From the NCBI GenBank assembly GCA_022774505.1, contig JALFLW010000033.1:1-44826 (forward strand): a stretch of DNA of 44,826 nucleotides, read 5' to 3'. The notes below the pieces were generated by a model that was given only the letters and a program-made list of their open reading frames with translations, was not told the origin of the DNA and searched no databases. Shown piece by piece: positions 1 to 8,217 of the stretch (its first letter is position 1; each line of letters starts with the position of its first letter). The translations under genes and the position numbers were made by a program. Source of the stretch: Lachnospiraceae bacterium (lineage in GTDB: Bacteria > Bacillota > Clostridia > Lachnospirales > Lachnospiraceae).

Positions 1-2
1 AC

Positions 3-95
3 ATTGATAAAAAAATCAATGATATCTGGAGGTGTGAGAAGAACGGAGGTTTTTATCCAGTGGATGAAGATGATATACCGAGGAGCTTTATATAA
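3..95 (+). CDS. C-terminal end of an unidentified protein (partial, runs off left edge)
   Basis: An open frame enters from the window edge and reads 30 residues ending in VDEDDIPRSFI before TAA at 93-95. The two other plus frames are either closed or less protein-like. It lies 84 bp upstream of the Rep-like gene on the same strand, so it could be the last part of another gene of the same mobile element. Nothing in the short tail identifies a family. It may be chance coding; an upstream sequence would settle it. Confidence 0.35.
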   Translation: MDKKINDIWRCEKNGGFYPVDEDDIPRSFI

Positions 96-179
96 TATAT
101 ATAATAAATATATTACTTGACAGTAGCAACACGTTGGCGAATTTTTTCAAAATGTTCCGTCAGACAGGAGGTTGAAAAG

Positions 180-923
180 ATGGGAGCATATAACTATAAA
201 ATAAGCGAATACGCACACAGCACAAAGATTACAAATTATTCCAAACCGATCTACACGGATCAGAAAAAAGAAAAACGATCGCAATTATCTGAAACAGAAC
301 GAACGCCGGAAATGATAAAACATTCTTTGCAAACCTCTCTAAATCGAACAAAAAATACTATCTATGAATTATCTAAATCAAATGACTGGGAATATTTCAT
401 CACATTCACTTTTGATCCTAAAAAATACGATTCTACTGATTATGATACTGTTACTGCTCTACTCAAAAGATTTATTGACCGGACAAGAAAAACACGTGCA
501 CAGGATCTCATATACATGATTGTACCGGAATTTCATGCGGACGGAAAAAAATATCATTTTCACGGATTACTGGCAAACACTGGAGATATAAAAATGGTTT
601 CGTCAGGTAAACTGGATAATGATGGCAACGATATTTATAACATTCCATCTTGGAATTACGGATTTTCCACAGCTACCAAAATAAAGGACACTGTCAGAGC
701 ATCCGCTTATATTACAAAATACATAACAAAGGAATGTGTACAGCACACAAAATACAAAAAACGGTATTACGCAAGCAGGAATATCAAACGTCCTGAAATC
801 ACTTATATCAATTCCGCTACCACCCTGGAAGAAGTTATATCCACCTATTCCCCTGATACAATCAAATCTCTGGAAATGGGCGGTGCTTTGAACCGCGTCA
901 CATATATGGAAATTGACGATTGA
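180..923 (+). CDS. HUH-type rolling-circle replication initiator (inovirus/plasmid Rep-like)
   Basis: A 247-residue protein with the ordered motifs of HUH replication endonucleases: a beta-strand motif I (YFITFTFDP), the metal-binding HUH motif in KYHFHGLL, and a YITKYITKE motif carrying the candidate nicking tyrosine and adjacent lysine. Such enzymes nick one DNA strand and stay covalently bound to the 5' end to start rolling-circle replication of filamentous phages or small plasmids. I chose ATG at 180 because AGGAGG sits 8 nt upstream (167-172); the longer frame from 117 has no ribosome site. An IS30 transposase follows in the same direction. Family membership is seen in the motifs; whether it is phage or plasmid is inferred. 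Confidence 0.75.
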   Translation: MGAYNYKISEYAHSTKITNYSKPIYTDQKKEKRSQLSETERTPEMIKHSLQTSLNRTKNTIYELSKSNDWEYFITFTFDPKKYDSTDYDTVTALLKRFIDRTRKTRAQDLIYMIVPEFHADGKKYHFHGLLANTGDIKMVSSGKLDNDGNDIYNIPSWNYGFSTATKIKDTVRASAYITKYITKECVQHTKYKKRYYASRNIKRPEITYINSATTLEEVISTYSPDTIKSLEMGGALNRVTYMEIDD

Positions 924-983
924 TTTAATGCATAAACCTATTTTATAATACTCTTAAAGATGATACTTTGGGGGTATTTTTTA

Positions 984-2006
984 ATGGGCAAATATTTTAC
1001 AGAAGTGCAGCGTTATCAACTTGAGATTATGCTGCAAGACAAGATCCCGGTTAAGCAAATAGCGGAGCGACTTGGAAAATGCGTATCTACAATTTATAAC
1101 GAAATCAAACGGGGACAAGTCGAACAACTCTCATCAGAGCTGGTGCCGTATAAGACATATAAGGCAGATTATGCGCAGCGGGATTTTCTTGAGAAACAGA
1201 CTGCCAAAGGTGCAGATTTTAAGATTGGAAATGATTTCGAATTAGTCAACTTTATCGAAGACAAGATCAAAAATGAAAAATGGTCTCCTGAGGCGGTGAT
1301 CGGATTCATTCGGGCGCATCCAGAAATGAAATTTAAAACAGACATCTGTTATAAAACATTATATAACTATATCCATGCCGGGCTATTCCTGAACGTCAGG
1401 CAGTCAGATCTTAAACATTACCACAAGAAAAAGAAAAAAGAAGGAAAAGCTGTCGCACTACACAACCTCCGTGGTACACCCATCACCGAACGACCAGAAG
1501 AAATAAAAACCCGGAACAGCTTCGGGCATTGGGAAATGGACACGGTCATTGGTCAGCGTGATAAGAAAAATTGTCTCCTGGTCTTATCTGAACGAAAAAC
1601 CAGAACGGAGATCATCCGAAAAATCAAATCAAAATCACAGGAAGCTGTAAAAGCTGCACTGGATCAGATCGAAAAGGATCTCGGACCAGATCAATTCCGG
1701 GAACATTTCAAATCAATCACCACGGATAACGGTGTTGAATTTCTGGATGCCGGGAAAATTGAAACATCTATTAGCGGCGGAAAACGAACCACCAGTTATT
1801 ACTGTCACCCCTATAGCAGTTGGGAACGTGGAACGAATGAGAACATTAACAAGATGATTCGCCGTTGGATACCAAAGGGCGAGGATATCACTCTTTATAC
1901 AGAAAAGCAAATTGAATATGTTGAACATTGGATAAACGCTTTCCCCCGGAAGATCTTCAATTTTAGATCCAGCCGTGACATGCTCCGGGCAGAGCTGGGG
2001 CTATAA
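984..2006 (+). CDS. IS30-family transposase
   Basis: 340 residues with an N-terminal helix-turn-helix (about residues 12-40, PVKQIAERLGKCVSTIYNEIKRG) and a C-terminal DDE integrase core: D in HWEMDTVIGQ, D in ITTDNGVEF, and E in SSWERGTNENINKMIRR, which is the IS30-family signature. It appears full length and intact. ATG at 984 is preferred over 960 because a GGGGG ribosome site lies about 10 nt upstream. I could not define terminal inverted repeats, so this may be a stand-alone IS or the integrase-substitute of the element that also carries the Rep protein 60 bp upstream. IS30-type transposases are known in some filamentous phages, including Spiroplasma phages. Confidence 0.9.
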   Translation: MGKYFTEVQRYQLEIMLQDKIPVKQIAERLGKCVSTIYNEIKRGQVEQLSSELVPYKTYKADYAQRDFLEKQTAKGADFKIGNDFELVNFIEDKIKNEKWSPEAVIGFIRAHPEMKFKTDICYKTLYNYIHAGLFLNVRQSDLKHYHKKKKKEGKAVALHNLRGTPITERPEEIKTRNSFGHWEMDTVIGQRDKKNCLLVLSERKTRTEIIRKIKSKSQEAVKAALDQIEKDLGPDQFREHFKSITTDNGVEFLDAGKIETSISGGKRTTSYYCHPYSSWERGTNENINKMIRRWIPKGEDITLYTEKQIEYVEHWINAFPRKIFNFRSSRDMLRAELGL

Positions 2007-2062
2007 ACGAAAAGTATCCCGTTCACCTGAAGGTGATATTGATAATTATAGTATATTAAAAC

Positions 2063-2085
2063 AAGCCATAGGATGCCTATGGCTT
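2063..2085 (+). terminator. Hairpin downstream of the transposase
   Basis: AAGCCATAGG and CCTATGGCTT form a perfect 10-bp stem with a 3-nt loop 56 bp after the transposase stop. The following sequence is T-rich but broken, so termination strength is uncertain. It may also mark the end of the mobile element. Confidence 0.5.
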
Positions 2086-2220
2086 ATTGTCGTGTTCTTT
2101 TGTGCAATCTTAACAAGAAATCAGTACGCCAGGATGGTAACTTTTTGTTCATATCTAACAAACATTTAGTTACTTTCCATTTTCCTCTTGCAATCTACCG
2201 GAAATCATTATATTTTCACA

Positions 2221-2304
2221 TTTTGCCCCTTAGGAATTGCTTCGCAATTCTCAAAGGTTTTGCACTCTGGTTTCCCTCTACGTTACAGACATTTCCCTAT
2301 ATAC
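2221..2304. repeat. Dispersed intergenic repeat, copy A (diverged)
   Basis: It shares with the other copies the GAATTGCTTCGCAATTC hairpin and the tail CCCTCTACGTTAC followed by an ATTT-CCCTATATAC end. It has an internal insertion of TTTTGCACTCTGG type between the two modules. It abuts an intrinsic terminator, as copies B and C do. The remainder of the 342-bp gap between the transposase and tRNA-Leu shows no gene. Confidence 0.7.
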
Positions 2305-2333
2305 AAAAAACAGACCGAATCAATCCGGTCTGT
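2305..2333 (-). terminator. Intrinsic terminator of tRNA-Leu
   Basis: ACAGACCG pairs with CGGTCTGT around an 8-nt loop. Read on the minus strand the stem is followed by six T residues, 15 bp downstream of the tRNA 3' end. Confidence 0.8.
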
Positions 2334-2348
2334 CATATAAATATAAAT

Positions 2349-2431
2349 GCGGAAGAAGGGACTTGAACCCTCACTCGGAAATCCGAACTAGAACCTGAAT
2401 CTAGCCTGTCTGCCAATTCCAGCACTTCCGC
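2349..2431 (-). tRNA. tRNA-Leu (anticodon CAG)
   Basis: An 83-nt class II tRNA read on the minus strand: a perfect 7-bp acceptor stem (GCGGAAG/CTTCCGC), an anticodon arm CTAGA-TTCAGGT-TCTAG giving anticodon CAG, a long variable arm, and a TTCAAGT T-loop. The 3' CCA is not encoded. It sits between holA and the mobile-element edge; tRNA genes are common integration neighbours, but no att duplication of its 3' end was seen in this window. Confidence 0.93.
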
Positions 2432-2561
2432 ATGTTTCCTGCGAACTTTCCCGCAAGCACGATTAGTATATTACCATCTTTCTTGTTTTATGTCAACCAT
2501 TATTTTAATTTTATTTCACCATTTTATTTCATTTTTTTGTCACCGTGTTTATAGGATACCT

Positions 2562-3536
2562 TCAGGAAGCCGCAAAAGACACCAGCAAAAGCTCTATTCC
2601 CAGCTGATCTCCGATATTTCCTCTTTTAAAGCTATACTCTGTCTCAATACATGCATCCAGCATTTTATGAAGCTTTTTCTCTGAAAAACGTCTGCACTGG
2701 CTTTGATATTTTCCAACCGCAAAAGGAGGAACCCCTGCTTTCTTAGCCATATCTGTTTTGTTGTATTTTCCTCCCATACTTTTTATCTGAAGCAGTATAT
2801 TAAAATGCCTTGTAAGAAGATACAGCATCGACACCGGACTCTCCCGAAGTGCCAAAAGATCATGGTAAAGACGCAGAGTCTCCGTCTGATCACCGGCCGC
2901 CACCGCATCCATCATCTGAAAAATCCGCCCGGTAACCTGAATACTGCATATCCCGTCAATGTCTTCCTTTGTTATTTCTTCTCTTCCTACAGTGTATGCA
3001 ATAAGTTTATCCAATTCATTTTTTATATTTGTCATGGAGTTATCTACCTGCTCCAGAAAATAATTGGCTGTGCTTTCCAGCATCTTTCGCTGATTTTGCT
3101 GCAGCTGCACAGCAATCCATGCTTTCAACTCACGCTCCGTCATTGTGGACATTTCTGCAGCAACTCCATTTTTGTTGACATATTTATAAAGTTTATTTCT
3201 TTTATCAACCTCTTTTTCCACAAAAACGATTACGGTAGTATCCGGCATTTCAGGCAGATAATCTGCCATCTGCGAAGCATTTTTAAACCATTTGCTGTTC
3301 TCAACAACAACTATTCTGTAATCACTAAAAAAGGGGAGCGTGTTAGCCGCTTCCCTTAAAGACGGAAAATCAATATCCTTCCCCTCAAAATAGGTATAAT
3401 TCATCTCATCTCCATCTCCAAGCACAGCACTTTTTAGTCTGTCCCTGTACATCCGTTTTAGATAATCCTCTTCTCCGTATAGGAGATATACCGAATGAAA
3501 TGTCTTATTTTTCAGATCTTCCTTTATTTGTTTCAT
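2562..3536 (-). CDS. holA: DNA polymerase III subunit delta
   Basis: 324 residues. The delta subunit opens the beta sliding clamp within the clamp-loader complex. The N-terminus FHSVYLLYGEEDYLK is the degenerate AAA+ P-loop region typical of HolA, followed by the GxxAEMSTMTERELKAWI linker and the helical collar with PPFAVGKYQSQCRRFSEKKL near the C-terminus. Length matches the family. I use ATG at 3536 (MKQIKEDLK...), which aligns with the usual HolA start; a longer frame from 3578 would overlap the upstream aminotransferase stop as ATGA but adds 14 atypical residues. No strong Shine-Dalgarno is seen at either. Confidence 0.88.
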   Translation of the reverse strand: MKQIKEDLKNKTFHSVYLLYGEEDYLKRMYRDRLKSAVLGDGDEMNYTYFEGKDIDFPSLREAANTLPFFSDYRIVVVENSKWFKNASQMADYLPEMPDTTVIVFVEKEVDKRNKLYKYVNKNGVAAEMSTMTERELKAWIAVQLQQNQRKMLESTANYFLEQVDNSMTNIKNELDKLIAYTVGREEITKEDIDGICSIQVTGRIFQMMDAVAAGDQTETLRLYHDLLALRESPVSMLYLLTRHFNILLQIKSMGGKYNKTDMAKKAGVPPFAVGKYQSQCRRFSEKKLHKMLDACIETEYSFKRGNIGDQLGIELLLVSFAAS

Positions 3537-3574
3537 CCTATATCCATGCCTTTCCCACAATCGGCAGCATTCTC

Positions 3575-4726
3575 TCATTCCACATATGCCAGAAATCTTT
3601 CTGCCGGATCTGCCTTCAACACAAATCCGAGCTCTTTCAGGGTATCAGCCAGAGCAGATAATGTTTCCGTCATATCCGCTATGTTCGCATTATTCCCCAT
3701 ATGTCCGATTCGAAGAACCTTTCCTGCCAATATGTCAAAGCATCCGGCGATCATAATGTGGTGTTTTTTAACCATTGTGTCTAAAATTTCCTGCGCTTTC
3801 ATTCCCTCCGGTACATAAAAAACAGTTACGGAAGAAGCAAAACCACTTTCAAGATACAACGTAAGGCCTGCATCTGTCAATGCTTTTCTGGCTGCGGATG
3901 CAATTTTACCGTGACGTGCCAGCTGCTGTGTATCCGCCGCCACGTTTTCCAATGCCTGACGAAGTCCCATAATATCACTTACCGGCATAGTATACGGGAA
4001 CCACTGATCCTCATAGTATGTTTCAAAAGTCAGCAGATTGGCATAAAAGGATCGGATCGGCGTCTTCCGGTCATGCATCGCCTGAAAAGCTTCCCTGCTG
4101 ACCGCAACCATCGTAAGTCCCGGAGGTGCTGATAATGCCTTTTGGGAACCGCCACAGACAATATCAATTTGTGCTTCATCAACATTAAGCTCATCCGCAA
4201 ACATCCCTGTCACAGAATCTGCCACCGTTAATATTCCATATTCCTTCAGAACAGGGCAAAGCTGTTCTACCGGATTAAGCAGTCCGGTCGGTGTATCACT
4301 ATGTACAATTGTGGCATATTTAAAATCATGATCCTTTTCCAGGTAATTTCTAAGCTTTTCCTTCGTCAGAGGATTATGATAATCCAGAGACCATACAACC
4401 GGTTCTCCCTGATACACGGACACAAAATCAGCAAAACCTTTTCCAAATATGCCGTTATCAATAACAAGAACACGATCCCCCGGCTCTGTCAGGGATGCAC
4501 ATGCCGCTTCCAATCCAAGAATCCCCTCTCCCCCCAGAATAAAACAGGGATTCTCTGTATGAATAAGCTTTCCGAATAACCGGCAGGTATCCCTATAAAA
4601 ATCATAGAACTGCGGATCAAGATCCGGATTTGTTGTCCGCAGACTTCTTGCATGATATACATTTTCTGCCACCTGTGTCGGTCCCGGTGTCATGATCTTA
4701 ATATCTGAATTTTCCTTTACTGACAT
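3575..4726 (-). CDS. Class V PLP-dependent aminotransferase (alanine-glyoxylate/serine-pyruvate type)
   Basis: 383 residues, fold-type I PLP enzyme. The opening IMTPGPTQVAENV is the classic start of the serine-glyoxylate/alanine-glyoxylate group. LTVADSV supplies the pyridine-nitrogen aspartate (D170) and GGSQKALSAPPG the Schiff-base lysine (K196). It probably moves an amino group among alanine, serine, glyoxylate or phosphonopyruvate-like substrates; the exact substrate cannot be read. ATG at 4726 is chosen for its AAAGGAGAG site. It lies 45 bp after an ECF S-component gene and just before holA, all on one strand, so it is probably co-transcribed with the transporter. Confidence 0.82.
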   Translation of the reverse strand: MSVKENSDIKIMTPGPTQVAENVYHARSLRTTNPDLDPQFYDFYRDTCRLFGKLIHTENPCFILGGEGILGLEAACASLTEPGDRVLVIDNGIFGKGFADFVSVYQGEPVVWSLDYHNPLTKEKLRNYLEKDHDFKYATIVHSDTPTGLLNPVEQLCPVLKEYGILTVADSVTGMFADELNVDEAQIDIVCGGSQKALSAPPGLTMVAVSREAFQAMHDRKTPIRSFYANLLTFETYYEDQWFPYTMPVSDIMGLRQALENVAADTQQLARHGKIASAARKALTDAGLTLYLESGFASSVTVFYVPEGMKAQEILDTMVKKHHIMIAGCFDILAGKVLRIGHMGNNANIADMTETLSALADTLKELGFVLKADPAERFLAYVE

Positions 4727-4771
4727 GTCTCTCTCCTTTATCAAAAATTCTCTCTTTACCCTAACCGTTTT

Positions 4772-5326
4772 CTAATCATGAAGAACCTTCTGAAGTACCA
4801 ATATAATTGGAACAGCGATCAGTCCGGCTACAAATATCTGTACCAGATTTCCCGGAATTGATGTGACCGGTGCTACAAAACTACCATAAAGTACGATCTC
4901 CGCAATATAATATCCCACAACCTTGATTGCTGCTGCAACAAAAACTGCCAGAACAAGTCTTGCCTTTCCAGCTTTCTTTCCTGCTACGGCTGCAAATGCA
5001 AAACCAATCAATCCGCAGATTACAAAAGTAAACGGTGCCCATGAAACCCAGCCTGATGTCAGATCAAACAATCCCATTCCAAATGCACCCGCAAGGGCAC
5101 CTGTTCTCTTTCCATAGATCGCTGCAGCCACAAAAAGTGGAATATTGCCAAGATGGATCAATCCGCCATTTGCTGCCAAAAACGGAATCCTGACATTAAT
5201 AAATGCCGTAGCAACATATGTCAATGCAATGAACAATGCTGCCATTGTGATCTCCAAAGTCTTACTGCGCGAAATACTTTCTTCTGCCACATTTGCTCCT
5301 GTTAATGTTCCTGTATTTTTTGCCAT
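4772..5326 (-). CDS. ECF transporter S component (vitamin uptake, substrate unknown)
   Basis: 184 residues, about five to six hydrophobic segments, with the small-residue-rich helix start SKTLEITMAALFIALTYVATAF and the GxxAGAFGMGLFDLTSGW loop typical of energy-coupling-factor S subunits (COG4720-like). It would bind a vitamin or precursor and dock on a shared EcfA-A'-T module encoded elsewhere. AGAAGGAC precedes the ATG. Its partner downstream is a PLP enzyme, which hints at a B6-related ligand; thiamine precursors are an equally known substrate in this group. No riboswitch was recognised in the short leader. Confidence 0.8.
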   Translation of the reverse strand: MAKNTGTLTGANVAEESISRSKTLEITMAALFIALTYVATAFINVRIPFLAANGGLIHLGNIPLFVAAAIYGKRTGALAGAFGMGLFDLTSGWVSWAPFTFVICGLIGFAFAAVAGKKAGKARLVLAVFVAAAIKVVGYYIAEIVLYGSFVAPVTSIPGNLVQIFVAGLIAVPIILVLQKVLHD

Positions 5327-5386
5327 GATAAAAGTCCTTCTTTCTCAGTTTATTTATCCCTGCAGGAGATTTCTTATATCATAAAG

Positions 5387-5420
5387 AAAAACTGACAGTA
5401 TGAAAACTGCCAGTTTTTTT
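5387..5420 (-). terminator. Intrinsic terminator after fhs
   Basis: AAAAACTGACAG pairs with CTGCCAGTTTTT (one G-U) around TATGAAAA. The T-run lies on both sides, so it could act in both directions. It separates fhs from the ECF S gene, so the latter needs its own promoter. Confidence 0.8.
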
Positions 5421-5505
5421 ATTTTTTATGGTGCCAGATTATATTTATCCATCTTTTTTGATGATTTCGTTGATAAAATAAAATATTCTACCTTAAAATA
5501 CAGTT

Positions 5506-7176
5506 TTAGAACAACCCTGTGATCACGCCATCCTCATTTACGTCAATCCCTTCTGCAGCCGGATGTTTCGGAAGACCCGGCATGGTCATAACTGTTCCCG
5601 TAATCGCTACTACAAAGCCTGCTCCGGCAGAAACATATACCTCACGAATATTGATTGGGAAATCCTTAGGACATCCAAGCAGTTTCGGATCATCAGAAAG
5701 GGAGTACTGATTCTTTGCCATACAGACCGGAAGATTTCCATAGCCAAGCTTTTCAAGTCTGGTAATTGCCTGCGCTGCTGCCGGCGAATAGCTCACACTG
5801 CCAGCACCATATATTTCTTTTGCGATCGTTTCAATCTTGTCCCTGATCGGCAGATCAATACTATATAAAGGAGCAAATCTGCTCTCCTTTGTTTCAAGGG
5901 TATTTATAACCTTCTGTGCAAGGGCAACACCACCCTCACCGCCTTTTTCCCATACCTCAGAAAGGGCGAAATCACATCCACGCTCCTCACAGAATTCCCT
6001 GACAAATGCAAGCTCTGCATCAGAATCTGTCACAAAACGATTTAATGTCACAACACATGGAACACCAAATTTTGCAACATTTTCTATATGTTTTTCAAGA
6101 TTTGCTATTCCTTTTTTCAGTGCATCCAGATTTTCTGCACCAAGATCCTCCTTAGCTACACCTCCGTTATACTTTAAAGCTCTCACGGTAGCTACAAGCA
6201 CAACAGCATCCGGCTTAAGCCCTGCCATCCGGCACTTAATGTCCATAAATTTCTCTGCCCCAAGATCCGCACCAAAACCTGCTTCCGTAATACAATAATC
6301 TGCAATCTTGAGTCCTGTTTTGGTAGCACGTACACTATTACAGCCATGTGCAATATTTGCAAAAGGACCTCCATGAACTAATGCCGGTGTATTTTCCACC
6401 GTCTGGATGATATTTGGCTTGATCGCATCCTTTAACAGGGCTGCCATAGAGCCAACAGCATTTAATTCTCTGGCATATACCGGCTCCCCGTCATAATTAT
6501 ATGCCACAATGATCCGTCCAAGTCTTTCTTTAAGATCTTTCATATTGTCTGCCAGACAGAGGATTGCCATAATCTCAGAAGCCACGGAAATGATAAAATG
6601 ATCCTCTCTGACAACACCATCTACCGGTCTGCCAAGTCCCACTACGATATTTCTGAGAACACGGTCATTCATATCCATACATCTCTTCCAGACGATCTGG
6701 TTCGTATCGATCCTGAGAGCATTTCCCTGCTTGATATGATTGTCCAGCATAGCTGCCAACAGATTGTTTGCCGATGTGATCGCATGAAAATCACCTGTAA
6801 AGTGCAGATTCAGATCCTCCATCGGAACGACCTGGGCATATCCGCCTCCGGCAGCTCCTCCTTTAATCCCAAAGCAAGGTCCAAGCGATGGCTCTCTAAG
6901 TGCAATAACTGCTTTTTTGCCAAGTTTTGCAAAAGCCTGTCCCAGACCAACCGTAGTTGTTGTTTTCCCTTCCCCTGCCGGTGTCGGATTAATTGCTGTT
7001 ACAAGAATCAATTTTCCGTTCGGTTTATCCTTGACATTATTCCACAATTCATCAGAAATCTTTGCTTTATATTTTCCATAAAATTCCAGCTCGTCTACAG
7101 GAATATCAAGCTGTGATGCCACATCCTGTATAGGCTTCATTACCGCTTCCTGTGCAATCTCAATATCACTCTTCAT
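5506..7176 (-). CDS. fhs: Formate-tetrahydrofolate ligase
   Basis: 556 residues, full length for the family. It uses ATP to join formate to tetrahydrofolate, giving 10-formyl-THF for purines, fMet and, in acetogens, the Wood-Ljungdahl methyl branch. The P-loop-like [22 protein letters not shown] (about residues 60-81), [19 protein letters not shown] and the C-terminal [21 protein letters not shown] are hallmark segments. GGAGG lies 9 nt before the ATG. It stands alone between a terminator and the ATP-grasp pair. No acetogenesis partners are present here, so a biosynthetic role cannot be distinguished from an acetogenic one. Confidence 0.97.
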   Translation of the reverse strand: MKSDIEIAQEAVMKPIQDVASQLDIPVDELEFYGKYKAKISDELWNNVKDKPNGKLILVTAINPTPAGEGKTTTTVGLGQAFAKLGKKAVIALREPSLGPCFGIKGGAAGGGYAQVVPMEDLNLHFTGDFHAITSANNLLAAMLDNHIKQGNALRIDTNQIVWKRCMDMNDRVLRNIVVGLGRPVDGVVREDHFIISVASEIMAILCLADNMKDLKERLGRIIVAYNYDGEPVYARELNAVGSMAALLKDAIKPNIIQTVENTPALVHGGPFANIAHGCNSVRATKTGLKIADYCITEAGFGADLGAEKFMDIKCRMAGLKPDAVVLVATVRALKYNGGVAKEDLGAENLDALKKGIANLEKHIENVAKFGVPCVVTLNRFVTDSDAELAFVREFCEERGCDFALSEVWEKGGEGGVALAQKVINTLETKESRFAPLYSIDLPIRDKIETIAKEIYGAGSVSYSPAAAQAITRLEKLGYGNLPVCMAKNQYSLSDDPKLLGCPKDFPINIREVYVSAGAGFVVAITGTVMTMPGLPKHPAAEGIDVNEDGVITGLF

Positions 7177-7304
7177 AATTTTTAACCTCCATGCTTTTTC
7201 AAATACCTGTCAACTTTAAAACGCAGGCCTGATCATCGATTTTACCATTTGTAAACATATAACACATGCTATCAATGATAACATATTTTTCTAAAAAAAC
7301 AATC
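7177..7304 (-). promoter_or_regulatory. fhs upstream region with possible extended -10
   Basis: The 128-bp gap upstream of fhs contains, on the minus strand, TG-G-TAAAAT as an extended -10 without a good -35. No tetrahydrofolate riboswitch consensus was recognised. Confidence 0.3.
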
Positions 7305-8189
7305 CTATTTTTGCTGTGCCAACCCTGACACATAATCATCTACTATATCTCTGTCCGTATATTGGTACAACATTCTGCAGCCTACCATCTCCTCCACCTC
7401 ATCAAAAAGAAGTGTTCCATCATCCAACGGAAGAAAATCTACGCTGTACATTCCTCTGTCATACTCCGGAAGGCATCGGATAAAGCATCGTACATATTCT
7501 TTCTGTTCCTGCGTCAGTTCCGTTTTCTGTACACTGCCTCCCAGTGAAAAGTTGGATCTAAAGTCCCGTGTTCCCTGTCTTAGCATCACACAATATATTT
7601 CACCAAATAAAACATATACCCGCAGATCCCTGCTGTGACATTCTATCTTTTCCTGCAATATTACCGGCCTGTTCAACAGACTTTTCTCCCATTTTTCCCT
7701 GTCTTCTGCCAAAAAGACTTCATTGCCTCCGTGCCCCTCTACCGATTTTATCACACCCCGCTCAAATCCGTCATCCACCTTATCCTTTGATGCTGTCCAT
7801 AGGATCGTATCCGGACACCATTTCTTTTCGGTAATATGTGCCGGCAGATGCTCCCGGAAATATTCATTCATTTTATATTTATTATTAGCAAGCTCCACCA
7901 TATTGGCAGAATGAAAAACCGGAATCCCTTTTTTTTCATACATCCGGCTGATCTGCGGATCTCTGGTCCTGTTCAGAACAAGATCCGGTTCTATATCATG
8001 CCATTTACCGGCACAAGCCTTTCCCCTGCTCTCTGTTTCACATATAATGATCCCTTTTTCCGCGGACGGATCCGGATAACAGAGGCTGAACTCAATCCCA
8101 TATTTTTTTCCTGCCTTTTGAAACATCTGAATAAAGTTTTTATTTTTTTCTGCCTCTGCGGGATGATAAATTATATATGCATTTTTCAC
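7305..8189 (-). CDS. ATP-grasp protein, YheC/YheD or RimK-like (copy 2)
   Basis: 294 residues. The central FERGVIKSVEGHGGNEVFLA segment is an ATP-grasp lysine/glycine-rich loop, NRPVILQEKIECHSRDLRVYVLFGEIYCVMLR fits the adenine and metal-binding strands, and MYSVDFLPLDDGTLLFDEVEEMVG supplies the late acidic ligands. It probably joins a carboxylate to an amine with ATP. The start is GTG at 8189 with an AAGGCGGTGAAGG stretch upstream. It lies 28 bp after a related ATP-grasp gene and shares its order of motifs, so the two are probably diverged partners in one pathway. Substrate unknown; YheC/D proteins are linked to spores in Bacillus. Confidence 0.75.
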   Translation of the reverse strand: MKNAYIIYHPAEAEKNKNFIQMFQKAGKKYGIEFSLCYPDPSAEKGIIICETESRGKACAGKWHDIEPDLVLNRTRDPQISRMYEKKGIPVFHSANMVELANNKYKMNEYFREHLPAHITEKKWCPDTILWTASKDKVDDGFERGVIKSVEGHGGNEVFLAEDREKWEKSLLNRPVILQEKIECHSRDLRVYVLFGEIYCVMLRQGTRDFRSNFSLGGSVQKTELTQEQKEYVRCFIRCLPEYDRGMYSVDFLPLDDGTLLFDEVEEMVGCRMLYQYTDRDIVDDYVSGLAQQK

Positions 8190-8217
8190 GAAGCCTTCAC
8201 CGCCTTAATCCTCTTTT

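Noticed and set aside
88..121. Possible dif/XerCD site in the AT-rich stretch before the Rep gene
   Set aside because: Only general A/T similarity; the conserved XerC and XerD arms are absent.
2349..2431. tRNA-Leu as attachment site of the left-hand mobile element
   Set aside because: No second copy of the tRNA 3' end was seen between the transposase and the tRNA, and the other flank lies outside the window.
5327..5386. Thiamine or other vitamin riboswitch before the ECF S gene
   Set aside because: Only about 60 nt separate the terminator from the start codon, too short, with no conserved core.
7177..7304. Tetrahydrofolate riboswitch upstream of fhs
   Set aside because: No match to the conserved three-way-junction elements, and the gap is mostly A/T with a likely promoter.
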